This document shows positions 55,669 to 64,000 of a DNA stretch of 64,000 bases, piece after piece. Both the position numbers and the translations under genes were made by a program. The notes below the pieces were generated by a model. That model worked only from the letters and a program-made list of their open reading frames with translations. It made no database searches and was not told where the DNA came from. The DNA is from Bacteroidota bacterium (GTDB lineage: Bacteria > Bacteroidota > Ignavibacteria > Ignavibacteriales > Ignavibacteriaceae), in the NCBI GenBank assembly GCA_021815405.1, contig JAKAGV010000008.1:186001-250000 (forward strand), given 5' to 3'. The number at the start of each line of letters is the position of its first letter. The stretch's first letter is position 1.

Positions 55669-57051
55669 TTAAGGCAGCATGCTGCCATTCTCCCCTTTTA
55701 CTTCTTTAACTTTTCCAGCAATTGTCGGCTTATGTGCATCGTTAGTTTCAACAGCCGCAAGCATGATATTTCCTTCTTTCAGGTTTTTGTAAAGCAAATC
55801 TTCTTCCATAAGGTAAAAGAATTGATTTCTAAATTCATCCAAGGAAATTCCACATGTAGCTGCATATTTAGCCAATTCATGTGGGTCTTCAAAATCAGCC
55901 TGGTTTAGCCTTAGCATATATCTGCGGGCAATATAAAAAGATTCTGAAGAGGGATCTACCATTCTCACTTTAGTTTTTTTAGTTGCCGGATCTATAATAT
56001 CCTTAAAATACATCGGAACAAAGCGTCCATTCTGAATCGATACCATTGCACCAGTGCCGCCGTTTAAAATAAATTGTGCAGCCGCAAAGCCGAGATCTCT
56101 GGTATATTCCATATCAAAGGGAATCGGATCTGCACAGCGAAGCTCATAACCAATATTCTTTGCTACTATCGTTGATTTAATTCCAAATTCTTTTAACCTT
56201 TCCTGAACTTTGTATTTAAGAATTTCTCCGAAGTTGACTTCAGCAAGTCTGATATTATCATGAGCATCTCTTTCAATATTAACGAGGGGTTCAAGTTCTT
56301 CGGGCTTTAAATGCTCTACCAAGCCTTCAGCAAGAATTGCAACGCCGTCTTTCCTCCCATAACTCAACCTTTTGATTATAGCTCCGACAAGTATATCAAC
56401 CATGTGAGACAGTTTGATATTCGGTCCGGGAAATTCTTCCGGAATTAAAGTAAGAGTGGCACCGGTTGCTTTGCCGATTCCTAATGCAAGATGACCGGCT
56501 TTTCTTCCCATCGAAACAACGAAATACCACCTTGAAGTTGTTTGTGCATCAACCATAAGATTTTTTACAACTTCAACACCAATATGCCTTGCCGTTTGAA
56601 AGCCGAAAGTCGGGATTCCATGAGGAAGATCCAAATCATTATCGATTGTTTTGGGAACGTGAACAACTTTTATTCTTCCATCAGCCATTTCATCAACTTT
56701 AAGTGCGCTGAAGGCAGTATCATCTCCGCCAATTGTAATTAGCTTATCAACGTTTAACCGAAGCAAAGAAGTAACTGTATTTTCAAGATGTCTTTTGTCT
56801 TTAGTTGGATTGTTTCTAGCAATGCCAATATAAGAACCACCTCTAAAATGAATTCGGCTTACATTTTCAATAGTTAATTCTTTTACGTGTGAAATGTCAC
56901 CTTCCATTATCCACTTAAAGCCGTCTCGTATACCAATTACTTCAACACCTTCTAATGCAGCCCGAATAGTAGCAGCTCCAATAACACTATTGATTCCCGG
57001 TGCAGGCCCGCCTCCAACTAAAATTGCCAATTTTTTAGGCGCGATGGACAT
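55669..57051 (-). CDS. pfkA: 6-phosphofructokinase, pyrophosphate-type signature
   Basis: 460 residues, longer than the 320 of E. coli PfkA. The donor loop is LVGGGPAPGINSVI. ITIGGDDTA has the second aspartate, and VPKTIDNDLDLP the lysine, that mark pyrophosphate-dependent enzymes; ATP enzymes have GGDG and PGTIDND there. FGFQTARHIG and SMGRKAGHLALGIG are the fructose-6-phosphate site (MGR). Use of pyrophosphate is inferred from these residues. It is monocistronic, with a strong terminator. Confidence 0.92.
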   Translation of the reverse strand: MSIAPKKLAILVGGGPAPGINSVIGAATIRAALEGVEVIGIRDGFKWIMEGDISHVKELTIENVSRIHFRGGSYIGIARNNPTKDKRHLENTVTSLLRLNVDKLITIGGDDTAFSALKVDEMADGRIKVVHVPKTIDNDLDLPHGIPTFGFQTARHIGVEVVKNLMVDAQTTSRWYFVVSMGRKAGHLALGIGKATGATLTLIPEEFPGPNIKLSHMVDILVGAIIKRLSYGRKDGVAILAEGLVEHLKPEELEPLVNIERDAHDNIRLAEVNFGEILKYKVQERLKEFGIKSTIVAKNIGYELRCADPIPFDMEYTRDLGFAAAQFILNGGTGAMVSIQNGRFVPMYFKDIIDPATKKTKVRMVDPSSESFYIARRYMLRLNQADFEDPHELAKYAATCGISLDEFRNQFFYLMEEDLLYKNLKEGNIMLAAVETNDAHKPTIAGKVKEVKGENGSMLP

Positions 57052-57143
57052 TGTCTCAACTCCTTGATTTATATTTTGATTTTATCGACAATATTTTTTT
57101 CATATCTTTATTCGGAAAAAATATTTTAAATTATTTAAGTAAA

Positions 57144-59324
57144 TTAAAGAACTTTTAACTTCGCAAATTTAAGCATTAATTGCTTAACATTGTTGCCTTC
57201 GAAAACTACCGTAGCTTTCTGCATATCACCGGCACCTACCACCTGAGTCACCTTTCCTAATCCGAATTTTTCATGCATTACTCTGCTGCCTGGGCGTAAT
57301 GTTTTATTATCCTGATCGAAATCTTCATAATCAACAGATTCAAAATATTCATAGTACATTTCTTTCTTCGATTTACGCATCGAAGATTTTCTACCTATAC
57401 CACCGTTTACCTCACTATAAGTGGAAGGATCCAATTCATCAATAAACCGTGATCTGCTTTGGTATGCTACTTCACCAAAACGATAACGAGAACGAGCATG
57501 AGAAATATATACTTTGTTTTGAGCACGAGTAACGGCTACATAAAATAATCTCCTTTCCTCTTCAACAGTTGCATCGGTGCTAAATCTGTTGGATAGAGGG
57601 AAAATATCTTCTTCGCAGCCTGAAATAAATACTACGGGGAACTCTAATCCTTTTGCAGCATGCACAGTTAAAAATGTCACTGTATTCTTCTCTTCTTCAA
57701 AAGAATCTGCGTCAGACATAAGCGATACATCTTCAAGGAACTGCTCAAGCTTAGCTTCTTTATTGGTATTCGAAAATTCACTAAGCGCAGAAAGAAGTTC
57801 ATTAATATTTTCCCAACGCGCCATAGATTCCGGAGTATTCTCTTCTTTGAACATTCGCATTACTCCGAGTTCATCTACAAGTGCCCTTGTCAATTCTCCG
57901 ACTGAAAGTTTATCCTTCAAATCAATATATTTGTCCAAAAGAACTTTAAATCCTTTTACATTCTTCTGGATTCTTTCTTTAATGTCGATTACTTCAAACA
58001 CTCTCGACATCGTTTCAAATAAGCTCAAATTAAGCTTACGAGCAAATGCTATCATCCTCTTAATAGTTGTTGATCCGATACCTCGCTGAGGAAAATTCAT
58101 TACGCGAAGCAGGCTTTCTTCGTCATTCGGATTTACAATTATTCGGAGATAGGCAATAATATCTTTTACTTCTTTGCGTTTGTAAAATTCCAGTCCGCCT
58201 ATAATTGTATATGGAATTTTTTCCCGTCTAAAAATATCTTCCAAAGCTCTAGATTGTGCGTTAGTTCTATAAAGAACTGCAAAGTCTTTCAATGATAATT
58301 TTTTCTTAGAAATTTCGTGCTTGATGAATTTAGCGATTTGAAATGCTTCATCCTTTTCGTCTGCACATTTAACGAGTGTAACCTGATCACCATCGTTGTT
58401 CTCTGTCCAAAGGGTTTTAACAATCTGCCCTTTGTTATTTTTAATAATTGAATCAGCTGCAGCTAAAATATTTTTAGTTGAACGATAATTCTGTTCCAAT
58501 TTGAAAATCTTATGTTTCTGAAAATCTTTTTCAAAGTCCAGCATATTTGCAAGATTTGCACCTCGGAAACTGTATATGCTCTGAGCATCATCGCCAACTA
58601 CACATATCTTGCCATTAGTTACCAGGAGCTTTAACAACTCATACTGAGCTTTATTTGTATCCTGAAATTCATCAACAAGAATGTATGAAAATTTCTTTCT
58701 GTATTTTTGTAAAAGTTTGGGATTTTCATTAAAAATATCAATAGGCTTCAGAAGCAGGTCATCAAAATCCATTGCATTATTTTCAACCAGCCGCTTTTGA
58801 TATTCATCGAAAATATCTGCGAACTTTTCATCAATAAAAGATTTTACATGATGTTTCCTGAATTCTTTTGGAAGTATCATGTGGTTTTTATTATTACTGA
58901 TTCTATGCCGGATAGAATTTGGAGTTAAACCTTCAATATTTATCTCAAAATTTGAAAGGATATTAGAAACCAAAGACGTCGAATCTTCAGTGTCATAAAT
59001 TGAAAAATTACTTTTGAAATTAAGATTCTTGGCTTCTATCCTAAGTATTTTTGCAAAGATAGAATGGAAAGTTCCCATCCAGATGCTGCCTGCTTTTTGC
59101 CCGACCAGATCTTTTATCCGCTCTTTCATTTCGTTTGCAGCTTTATTGGTAAAGGTTAATGCAAGAATACTATCCGGCTCATAACCAACATCTATAAGGT
59201 AGGCGACCTTGTATGTTAAAACTCTTGTTTTTCCCGAACCCGCCCCTGCTACAATCATCTCGGGACCGTTGACGTACTCAACAGCCTTCCGTTGTTCACT
59301 ATTAAGAGATTTTAGGTTGATCAT
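57144..59324 (-). CDS. UvrD/PcrA-type superfamily 1 DNA helicase
   Basis: 726 residues from ATG 59324 (MINLKSLNSEQRKAVEYV); the track start 38 residues upstream adds an unrelated hydrophobic stretch. Walker A is AGAGSGKTRVLTYK, Walker B VDEFQDTNKAQY, motif III VVGDDAQSIYSFRGA, motif IV QNYRST, motif V TVHAAKGLEFPVVFISG and motif VI RRLFYVAVTRAQNKVYI. The C-terminal Tudor-like domain (PGSRVMHEKFGLGKVTQVVG) contacts RNA polymerase in PcrA. It unwinds 3'-5' in repair and replication restart. Confidence 0.95.
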   Translation of the reverse strand: MINLKSLNSEQRKAVEYVNGPEMIVAGAGSGKTRVLTYKVAYLIDVGYEPDSILALTFTNKAANEMKERIKDLVGQKAGSIWMGTFHSIFAKILRIEAKNLNFKSNFSIYDTEDSTSLVSNILSNFEINIEGLTPNSIRHRISNNKNHMILPKEFRKHHVKSFIDEKFADIFDEYQKRLVENNAMDFDDLLLKPIDIFNENPKLLQKYRKKFSYILVDEFQDTNKAQYELLKLLVTNGKICVVGDDAQSIYSFRGANLANMLDFEKDFQKHKIFKLEQNYRSTKNILAAADSIIKNNKGQIVKTLWTENNDGDQVTLVKCADEKDEAFQIAKFIKHEISKKKLSLKDFAVLYRTNAQSRALEDIFRREKIPYTIIGGLEFYKRKEVKDIIAYLRIIVNPNDEESLLRVMNFPQRGIGSTTIKRMIAFARKLNLSLFETMSRVFEVIDIKERIQKNVKGFKVLLDKYIDLKDKLSVGELTRALVDELGVMRMFKEENTPESMARWENINELLSALSEFSNTNKEAKLEQFLEDVSLMSDADSFEEEKNTVTFLTVHAAKGLEFPVVFISGCEEDIFPLSNRFSTDATVEEERRLFYVAVTRAQNKVYISHARSRYRFGEVAYQSRSRFIDELDPSTYSEVNGGIGRKSSMRKSKKEMYYEYFESVDYEDFDQDNKTLRPGSRVMHEKFGLGKVTQVVGAGDMQKATVVFEGNNVKQLMLKFAKLKVL

Positions 59325-59633
59325 ATACCCATTTTTTATTTTTGAAATGATTTTATTTTTTTGAAGTGCAAATATATGGAATCTTATTTTGAATAAAAAG
59401 GAAAGAAGAAAGTAGAAAAAGTAAATCCTTCTCCGCAATTAAGATTATTTACTTTATCAATTTTGTTAAATAATCCTCTATTTAATTCGAATAAAACTCA
59501 ACCAGACACACGGATACATAAATTGGTAAAAAAACGAAGATAATTTAATTCAGGATAAAAAAAACCCATTATCAAACTATTTGCTAATTATAAATAATTG
59601 TATTTAGCACCTATTTAATAAGCGGAATGCCAG

Positions 59634-60035
59634 TTAATTAAGATATTTTTCTATTTCATGAATTAAAGCGTCTTTCGTTATTGGTTTTGCAATAAAATCA
59701 TTCGCTCCAATGTTTAGGAATTTTTCTTTATCACCTTTAAGCGCATAAGCTGTAATTACAATGACAGGCAAATCCTTTAACTTTAAGTTAGCTCTTATTT
59801 CATGAAGGACATCAATGCCGTTTAAATTACCGGGAAGATTTATATCGAGTAGTATAAGATCAAATTCATTATTCTTTATAAATTGAATTCCTTCTTCCGC
59901 AGTTGCGACAATATCGAGATAATATTTTTGTCTTAAGTATACTTTAAAAATCAATTGGCTTTCGATATTATCTTCAACAATAAGTATCCTTTTTTTTTCC
60001 GTTGAAAAATCAGTTTGCAATGATTGATAATCCAT
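59634..60035 (-). CDS. Single-domain response regulator
   Basis: 133 residues, only a receiver domain. RILIVEDN supplies the acidic pair, LILLDINLPGNLNGIDVL the phosphorylated aspartate, VIVITAYALKGDK the threonine and FIAKPITKDAL the lysine. Without an output domain it must act by protein contact or in a phosphorelay. It closely resembles receiver modules of hybrid kinases. No kinase is adjacent. Confidence 0.93.
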   Translation of the reverse strand: MDYQSLQTDFSTEKKRILIVEDNIESQLIFKVYLRQKYYLDIVATAEEGIQFIKNNEFDLILLDINLPGNLNGIDVLHEIRANLKLKDLPVIVITAYALKGDKEKFLNIGANDFIAKPITKDALIHEIEKYLN

Positions 60036-60057
60036 TTATTTCCCTGTTTAATGATAA

Positions 60058-60714
60058 TTATTTATATATTGGGTCAACTTGCTCGCGATTTTCTTTAGCC
60101 TTAGGAAAATCCGTACCTATAATCTTATCCCATATTGGTGAACTGACTCCATAACCTTTGTCAGGATCTAAATAATGATGTCTCATATGGTGCTTTTTTA
60201 GTGCAAGCCAAAATCTATTATGAATATTAAAATGATGTACAGCGTAATGGGTCATATCATAAAAAAGATAACCGATCAAAAATCCGACAAAGAATGGAGA
60301 AACGAAACTATTACCGAGAATAGCAAGAAATAAAAAATAAAATAATACTGCAAGTGGAACACTTACTGATGGAGGCATAACAAGTCTACGTGAGTCACTT
60401 GGGTAATCATGGTGTACTCCATGAAAAATAAAATGTATCCTCTCTCCTAACCTTGAGCTTGGTTTGTAATGAAATATAAATCTATGGAGAGTATATTCGG
60501 TCAATGTCCAGACAACAATTCCTATAATAATTAATGTAAATATATTGACTACGGAAATTGAGTAAATATCAATAGTTTTAAATAGAAAATATATAATGAC
60601 AGGAGTGTATATTATAACTGGCACAACAGGATGAACCTTCGAACAAGCTTCTAAGAAATCATTTTCGAACATCCTTACTGTAACATCTTTATTCGAAACA
60701 AAATTTTTAGGCAT
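60058..60714 (-). CDS. Fatty acid hydroxylase/sterol desaturase superfamily membrane protein
   Basis: 218 residues from ATG 60714, preceded by AAAGGGA. Four membrane helices carry the di-iron histidine motifs HRFIFH, HGVHHDYP, HYAVHHF and HHMRHHYLD. The spacing and size match bacterial FA2H-like 2-hydroxylases, which would act on lipid acyl chains in the inner membrane using O2. The substrate is not known. It lies 22 bases upstream of the receiver gene, perhaps co-transcribed. Confidence 0.88.
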   Translation of the reverse strand: MPKNFVSNKDVTVRMFENDFLEACSKVHPVVPVIIYTPVIIYFLFKTIDIYSISVVNIFTLIIIGIVVWTLTEYTLHRFIFHYKPSSRLGERIHFIFHGVHHDYPSDSRRLVMPPSVSVPLAVLFYFLFLAILGNSFVSPFFVGFLIGYLFYDMTHYAVHHFNIHNRFWLALKKHHMRHHYLDPDKGYGVSSPIWDKIIGTDFPKAKENREQVDPIYK

Positions 60715-60808
60715 CACTATTCCCTTTCTAATTTCTACATTAAATTTAGGACTTTTTCAACATTAAAAACAAAAGGCATGTTGGCTAAATCATATTAAAA
60801 ATAAAAGA

Positions 60809-61285
60809 TTAAATTGGAGCTTTAACAACCACATACATTCTGATGCCTGGTAAAAAGCGATAATAAATCCCGCCGAAGAAATAGTATCTTATTCTTCCAT
60901 GATATTCCACTCTATATCCGGTTGGAAGATAATTAATTCGGATTCCAATTGGGGGTGTTACAACTATATAATTTCTATCTCTCATTTCATAAAACCTGCC
61001 GTCGCGGAAAAAATAATCACGATCATTGTACCTACATCGTCGATATGAATTCTCATCTCTGCGCACAGTACGGACTTTTCTTTCGTAATAATCGCCTCTT
61101 CTATAATGTTTATCCCTATTATCATGTCTATATCTTTCCTCTTTTTTATATATGCCTTTATGTTTTCCATTATTATTATGGTCATAATTTCCTCTATCTT
61201 GAGCAAATAAATTAAATGATAGCGAAAGAGTGAACATCAATAAAGTTAAGACCAAGATTAATTCGTACTTAGCAGCAGTTTTCAT
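60809..61285 (-). CDS. Exported Arg/Tyr-rich protein, DUF6515-like
   Basis: 158 residues. A signal peptide ending LFAQ is followed by a charged low-complexity part rich in Arg, His, Lys, Tyr and Asn (about 29-90), then a compact C-terminal domain (IVVTPPIGIRINYLPTGYRVEYHGRIRYYFFGG). The last resembles the DUF6515 pattern with a YYF..G.YYR repeat. Function unknown; envelope location expected. Confidence 0.65.
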   Translation of the reverse strand: MKTAAKYELILVLTLLMFTLSLSFNLFAQDRGNYDHNNNGKHKGIYKKEERYRHDNRDKHYRRGDYYERKVRTVRRDENSYRRCRYNDRDYFFRDGRFYEMRDRNYIVVTPPIGIRINYLPTGYRVEYHGRIRYYFFGGIYYRFLPGIRMYVVVKAPI

Positions 61286-61481
61286 ATTCTTATACCGTTA
61301 TGTTCAACAAATATCAATATAATTTTGGATTGTAGACATCCAATTATAACTTTTCGTTTAACAAAAACAAATTTAATGGATCACTGACAGATGTTTATTT
61401 TAGATCTTTCATTGTGATATGTACTTCAAAAATCAATTATTAAAGACTTTATCTTAGCATCTAAAATTTCTAAGGATGTGT

Positions 61482-62015
61482 ATGAAGTATGCAATAAGAA
61501 CTTTAATCGTAATTGCAGTTTTAATAATTGGATTTATTCTTTTTCTTGAATCGGGGATTTACAATATCAGCGCTATGGTTCCTCATAACAAATTAACTTT
61601 GTGGGTAATAAGCACACTTAAAAATAACTCGATCGAACATAGATCCAAAGACATAAAAGTCCCGAATAACCTAAATGATTCTACATTAGTAAAGATTGGA
61701 TTTTCACATTATAATGAAATGTGTGTAGGCTGTCATGGAGCACCTGGAATTCCAAGCAATGAAATAGGAAAAGGACTTTATCCTCATCCGCCAAATCTAG
61801 CTCATTCTGCGAAAGAAATGCCGGCATCAGAATTATTTTGGATTACCAAAAATGGAATAAAAATGACCGGAATGCCTGCTTTTGGTAAGACACACAGTGA
61901 TGATAATATCTGGGCAATTGTAGCATTTATGGAAAAACTACCAACAATGACAAAAGAGCAATATAGTGCTTTACAAAAGGCTAACAAAAATAAAGTTGAT
62001 GAAATGACAAATTAA
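61482..62015 (+). CDS. Membrane-anchored class I cytochrome c
   Basis: 177 residues from the second ATG, which has AAGG at proper spacing; the first ATG at 61476 is too close to it. An uncleaved signal anchor (about 4-24) is followed by a cytochrome c domain with haem site CVGCH (about residue 85) and axial methionine in MTGMPAFG. GLYPHPPNLAHSAKEMPASELFWITKNGIKMTGMP resembles small c-type cytochromes of electron transfer chains. No oxidase is adjacent. Confidence 0.9.
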   Translation: MKYAIRTLIVIAVLIIGFILFLESGIYNISAMVPHNKLTLWVISTLKNNSIEHRSKDIKVPNNLNDSTLVKIGFSHYNEMCVGCHGAPGIPSNEIGKGLYPHPPNLAHSAKEMPASELFWITKNGIKMTGMPAFGKTHSDDNIWAIVAFMEKLPTMTKEQYSALQKANKNKVDEMTN

Positions 62016-62046
62016 ATTTTAAGCAATGGCTTGCCCGGAAATATCA

Positions 62047-62763
62047 TTAACTTTTTGTTAAATACAAATATCTTTTAATGAATAATAATATCGAAAGATA
62101 TATAGATATTAGTCCGAGTATGAAAAGAGTCCAATTATAATTTGAAGGCATATAATTAAGAGTTATGTTTTGAATTTCAACTTGATTAAAAGAGAAAATT
62201 TTAGAGAATAGATTTCTTGAAATTAAAATGGAAGTATAATCCCAGATGAATGATATAAATATTAAAACCGCTCCCAAATAAATTAAAAGCCATTCAATCA
62301 ACTTAATTTTGAAATTGTCAAATCTCTCCCGAAAAAACAACAAAGACAACGAGAGAATAATCATTGATAATGAGGAAATAAACGGTGCTACCACAGGACC
62401 AATCCAAGGAATTGGAATTAAGAAGAGGATGTCCCAGGTTAAAAATGAATCAGGCCAATTGAGAATTAATTTTAGTCCTATATAATATACGATATCCCAA
62501 ACTGCGAAGGATAGAAGGAAATACGAAAATCCTTGTAATTTGTTTTTGCCAGTAATAAAAGCAATTGAAATAAGCATTACCAATGTGCAGAATTCTCTCA
62601 TTATCTCTACCTGCAGAATAGCACTTGGAATAATTACTAATGGAAACTTGAAACCTTCAGGGTAATAAATTTTTCTTAAATAAACCACCACAATAGTCTC
62701 AAGCAATCCCATTGCAATGCTAAAAATAATAATCAGCAGTATATTCTTCTTTAATGTTTTCAA
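62047..62763 (-). CDS. Unrecognised polytopic membrane protein
   Basis: 238 residues from TTG 62763, with about seven hydrophobic helices. I cannot name a family with confidence. Conserved-looking loops rich in Trp and Pro (WDIVYYIGLKLILNWP, LTWDILFLIPIPWIGPVVAP) suggest a defined fold rather than a chance ORF. It lies convergent with the cytochrome c gene and divergent from the heavy-metal-domain-like gene. Confidence 0.7.
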   Translation of the reverse strand: MKTLKKNILLIIIFSIAMGLLETIVVVYLRKIYYPEGFKFPLVIIPSAILQVEIMREFCTLVMLISIAFITGKNKLQGFSYFLLSFAVWDIVYYIGLKLILNWPDSFLTWDILFLIPIPWIGPVVAPFISSLSMIILSLSLLFFRERFDNFKIKLIEWLLIYLGAVLIFISFIWDYTSILISRNLFSKIFSFNQVEIQNITLNYMPSNYNWTLFILGLISIYLSILLFIKRYLYLTKS

Positions 62764-62862
62764 TTTTCTTTTTATTAATTTTGGATAGAATAATTATAAT
62801 TGATTTTAGTACGTAAATCAATTAGCTTGAAATTTATTAATACCAATTGAATACAGTTAAAC

Positions 62863-63126
62863 ATGAAAACATTAAAATTTGCGACAAACATCAGTAGTAA
62901 TGAAGCCGTTGAAAAGATTAAAACCCAGCTAAACGAATCAGATGGAATAGTCGAATGGAATATTGATCTAAATGATCCCGGGAAAATTCTTACTATTAGA
63001 ACAGTAAATTTAAGCAGCGAAAAAATATCAAGGATTATATCTTCTGCAGGTTTTAAGAATCAGGAAATTACGCCGGGCTGGAAAAAAATAAGCAAAAGAT
63101 TATTTACCAAAAGCTGCTGCGATTAG
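62863..63126 (+). CDS. Heavy-metal-associated-domain relative lacking the CxxC site
   Basis: 87 residues. The order KTLKFATNISSN..WNIDLNDPGKILTIRTVNLSSEKISRIISSAGF follows the Bacteroidota HMA-like pattern (strand, CxxC loop, helix, WNVD..P.KILTV strand, helix, AGF). The loop that holds CGGC in such proteins reads SSNEAVEK, so the metal ligands are gone. The C terminus ends in two cysteines (KSCCD). Metal binding is therefore doubtful. Confidence 0.75.
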   Translation: MKTLKFATNISSNEAVEKIKTQLNESDGIVEWNIDLNDPGKILTIRTVNLSSEKISRIISSAGFKNQEITPGWKKISKRLFTKSCCD

Positions 63127-63160
63127 TTCGATACTATAATGGTAAGTTATTAATTATATT

Positions 63161-63296
63161 ACTGAAGTTACACAAAGAAATGAATTTGTCATTCCGAACT
63201 TGATTCGGAATCTCTTTTTTGCGCAGTTTTTAGATGCTGATCCCGAAAGCTTTCGGGACTGCATGACATTTATAAGCTCTTGCGTAACTTCTGTTA
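63161..63296. repeat. MITE-like palindromic repeat, copy E with exchanged right hairpin
   Basis: Ends ACTGAAGTTACACAAAG and CTTGCGTAACTTCTGTT. The left hairpin (CCGAACTTGATTCGG) is conserved, but the right one has been replaced by CCCGAAAGCTTTCGGG. Confidence 0.8.
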
Positions 63297-63348
63297 TATT
63301 AGTACTTTAATAAAAAAATAATTTAAGAAGATTATTAAAGGAGAAAAT

Positions 63349-63576
63349 ATGTTTAATCAATTCTTCTGGGATGGGATATTCTTTTTGGGAATATTCAAAG
63401 TGCTTTTTATTGTTCTTATCATCTGGATCGTGGTAAAAATTATAAATAGAGAACATTCACCTAAATACATGCCACCTATTCAAGAAAGTGCGTTAGATAT
63501 TCTGAAAAAACGCTATGCCAAAGGTGAGATAACAAAAGAGCAGTTCGATCAGATGAAAGCGGATTTACAACTTTAG
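63349..63576 (+). CDS. SHOCT-domain small membrane protein
   Basis: 75 residues with a strong AAAGGAG site. One membrane helix (about 10-30, FLGIFKVLFIVLIIWIVVKI) is followed by a SHOCT domain (ALDILKKRYAKGEITKEQFDQMKADL), a short helical hairpin widespread at C termini. Function not established. It stands alone downstream of a MITE-like repeat. Confidence 0.85.
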   Translation: MFNQFFWDGIFFLGIFKVLFIVLIIWIVVKIINREHSPKYMPPIQESALDILKKRYAKGEITKEQFDQMKADLQL

Positions 63577-63673
63577 AATTTTAATTTGAATTGATTAGAT
63601 TTGAATAAAAAAAATTAGAAAGGAATAGAATTAAAAAATTTTATTCCTTTCTAACATACTAAAATCAGTGTTG

Positions 63674-63907
63674 TTAAAACGCCGATAAAATGTATTTATA
63701 ATCAGGATTTTTTATCTTATTTAAATATTCTTCAGCCTTGTAAGCATTTCCCCTTATCATATATAGGTGGTATAGATCAGAGTTGAATTTATCGCTGTCA
63801 AGGCTTTCAGCATATTTCTCCCTCGTTCTGATTGCCCTGCTTGGAATGAAAGAGTTGAGTACTTCTATTTCGATCCCTGTTATATTATGATCAAAAATAG
63901 TTTCCAT
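63674..63907 (-). CDS. Unrecognised 77-residue protein
   Basis: From ATG 63907, well supported by AAAGGAG; the track start 14 codons upstream lies ahead of this site. Soluble, with an N-terminal METIFDHNITGIEIEVL and a helical hairpin-like end (LYHLYMIRGNAYKAEEYLNKIKN) that recalls a single TPR-like unit. I do not know the family. The last 50 bases of the window show no feature. Confidence 0.65.
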   Translation of the reverse strand: METIFDHNITGIEIEVLNSFIPSRAIRTREKYAESLDSDKFNSDLYHLYMIRGNAYKAEEYLNKIKNPDYKYILSAF

Positions 63908-64000
63908 GTCTACTCCTTTTTTAAAATGAAATATGAACTGGAGCATCATAAAAATATATAGAGATTACTTCTCCCTCGGTCTAAGAAAAAAATTTATGAA

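Overview
The window is a 64 kb piece of a low-GC Gram-negative chromosome. An Oar-like TonB-dependent receptor, Omp85-type barrel, Rlp-type and Ig-like lipoproteins, a pyrophosphate-type PfkA and a heavy load of short palindromic intergenic repeats point to the FCB (Bacteroidota/Chlorobi) lineage, most likely Ignavibacteria. This is an inference from gene content; no 16S is present. Nearly all genes lie on the minus strand, and non-ATG starts (TTG, GTG, one probable ATC) are common.

Layout. 1-5.2 kb: a cut CHASE3/PAS sensor, an Oar-like outer-membrane receptor with its terminator, and a tiny membrane protein. 5.2-10.9 kb: RlpA, RsmE, a BamA/TamA-like barrel and one-chain glycine dehydrogenase. 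10.9-18.4 kb: a classic fatty-acid and ribosome operon read right to left (yceD/DUF177-rpmF-plsX-fabH-fabD-DUF3109-fabG-acpP-fabF-rnc) with tight or overlapping junctions. 18.4-21.5 kb: a gene-poor stretch packed with palindromic repeats, one unrecognised coiled-coil-like gene and a 21-bp tandem array. 21.5-27.4 kb: aminotransferase, UMF1-type transporter, NusB, a DUF218 membrane protein and NAD(P)HX repair. 27.5-35.3 kb: the membrane arm of complex I (nuoJ,K,L,M,N) with an NhaD-type antiporter and a small unknown gene between nuoM and nuoN. 35.4-38.9 kb: asnS, repeats, a second 21-bp array and an IS3-family element. 38.9-45.7 kb: Ig-like lipoprotein, a chorismate mutase-MltG fusion, tsaD, proline dehydrogenase, prephenate dehydratase and coaE. 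45.9-55.4 kb: an information-processing block (thrS-infC-rpmI-rplT-pheS-pheT-coiled coil-zapA-6S RNA candidate-rny) with two tRNAs upstream. 55.6-64 kb: PPi-type PfkA, UvrD/PcrA helicase, receiver protein, fatty-acid hydroxylase, small exported and membrane proteins, a cytochrome c, a heavy-metal-domain relative without its cysteines, and a SHOCT protein.

The most unusual protein is the gene at 40735-42129. Its N-terminal 106 residues are a complete AroQ-type chorismate mutase, with all the main catalytic residues but one conservative change. This is joined through a transmembrane helix to an MltG endolytic murein transglycosylase. A prephenate dehydratase without a mutase domain lies 2 kb away, and the fusion gene is bracketed by inverted copies of a TATACC-rich repeat. 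Other points are the antiporter embedded in the nuo cluster, two 21-bp arrays whose period equals seven codons, and at least six families of palindromic repeats, some of which reach into the 5' ends of genes.
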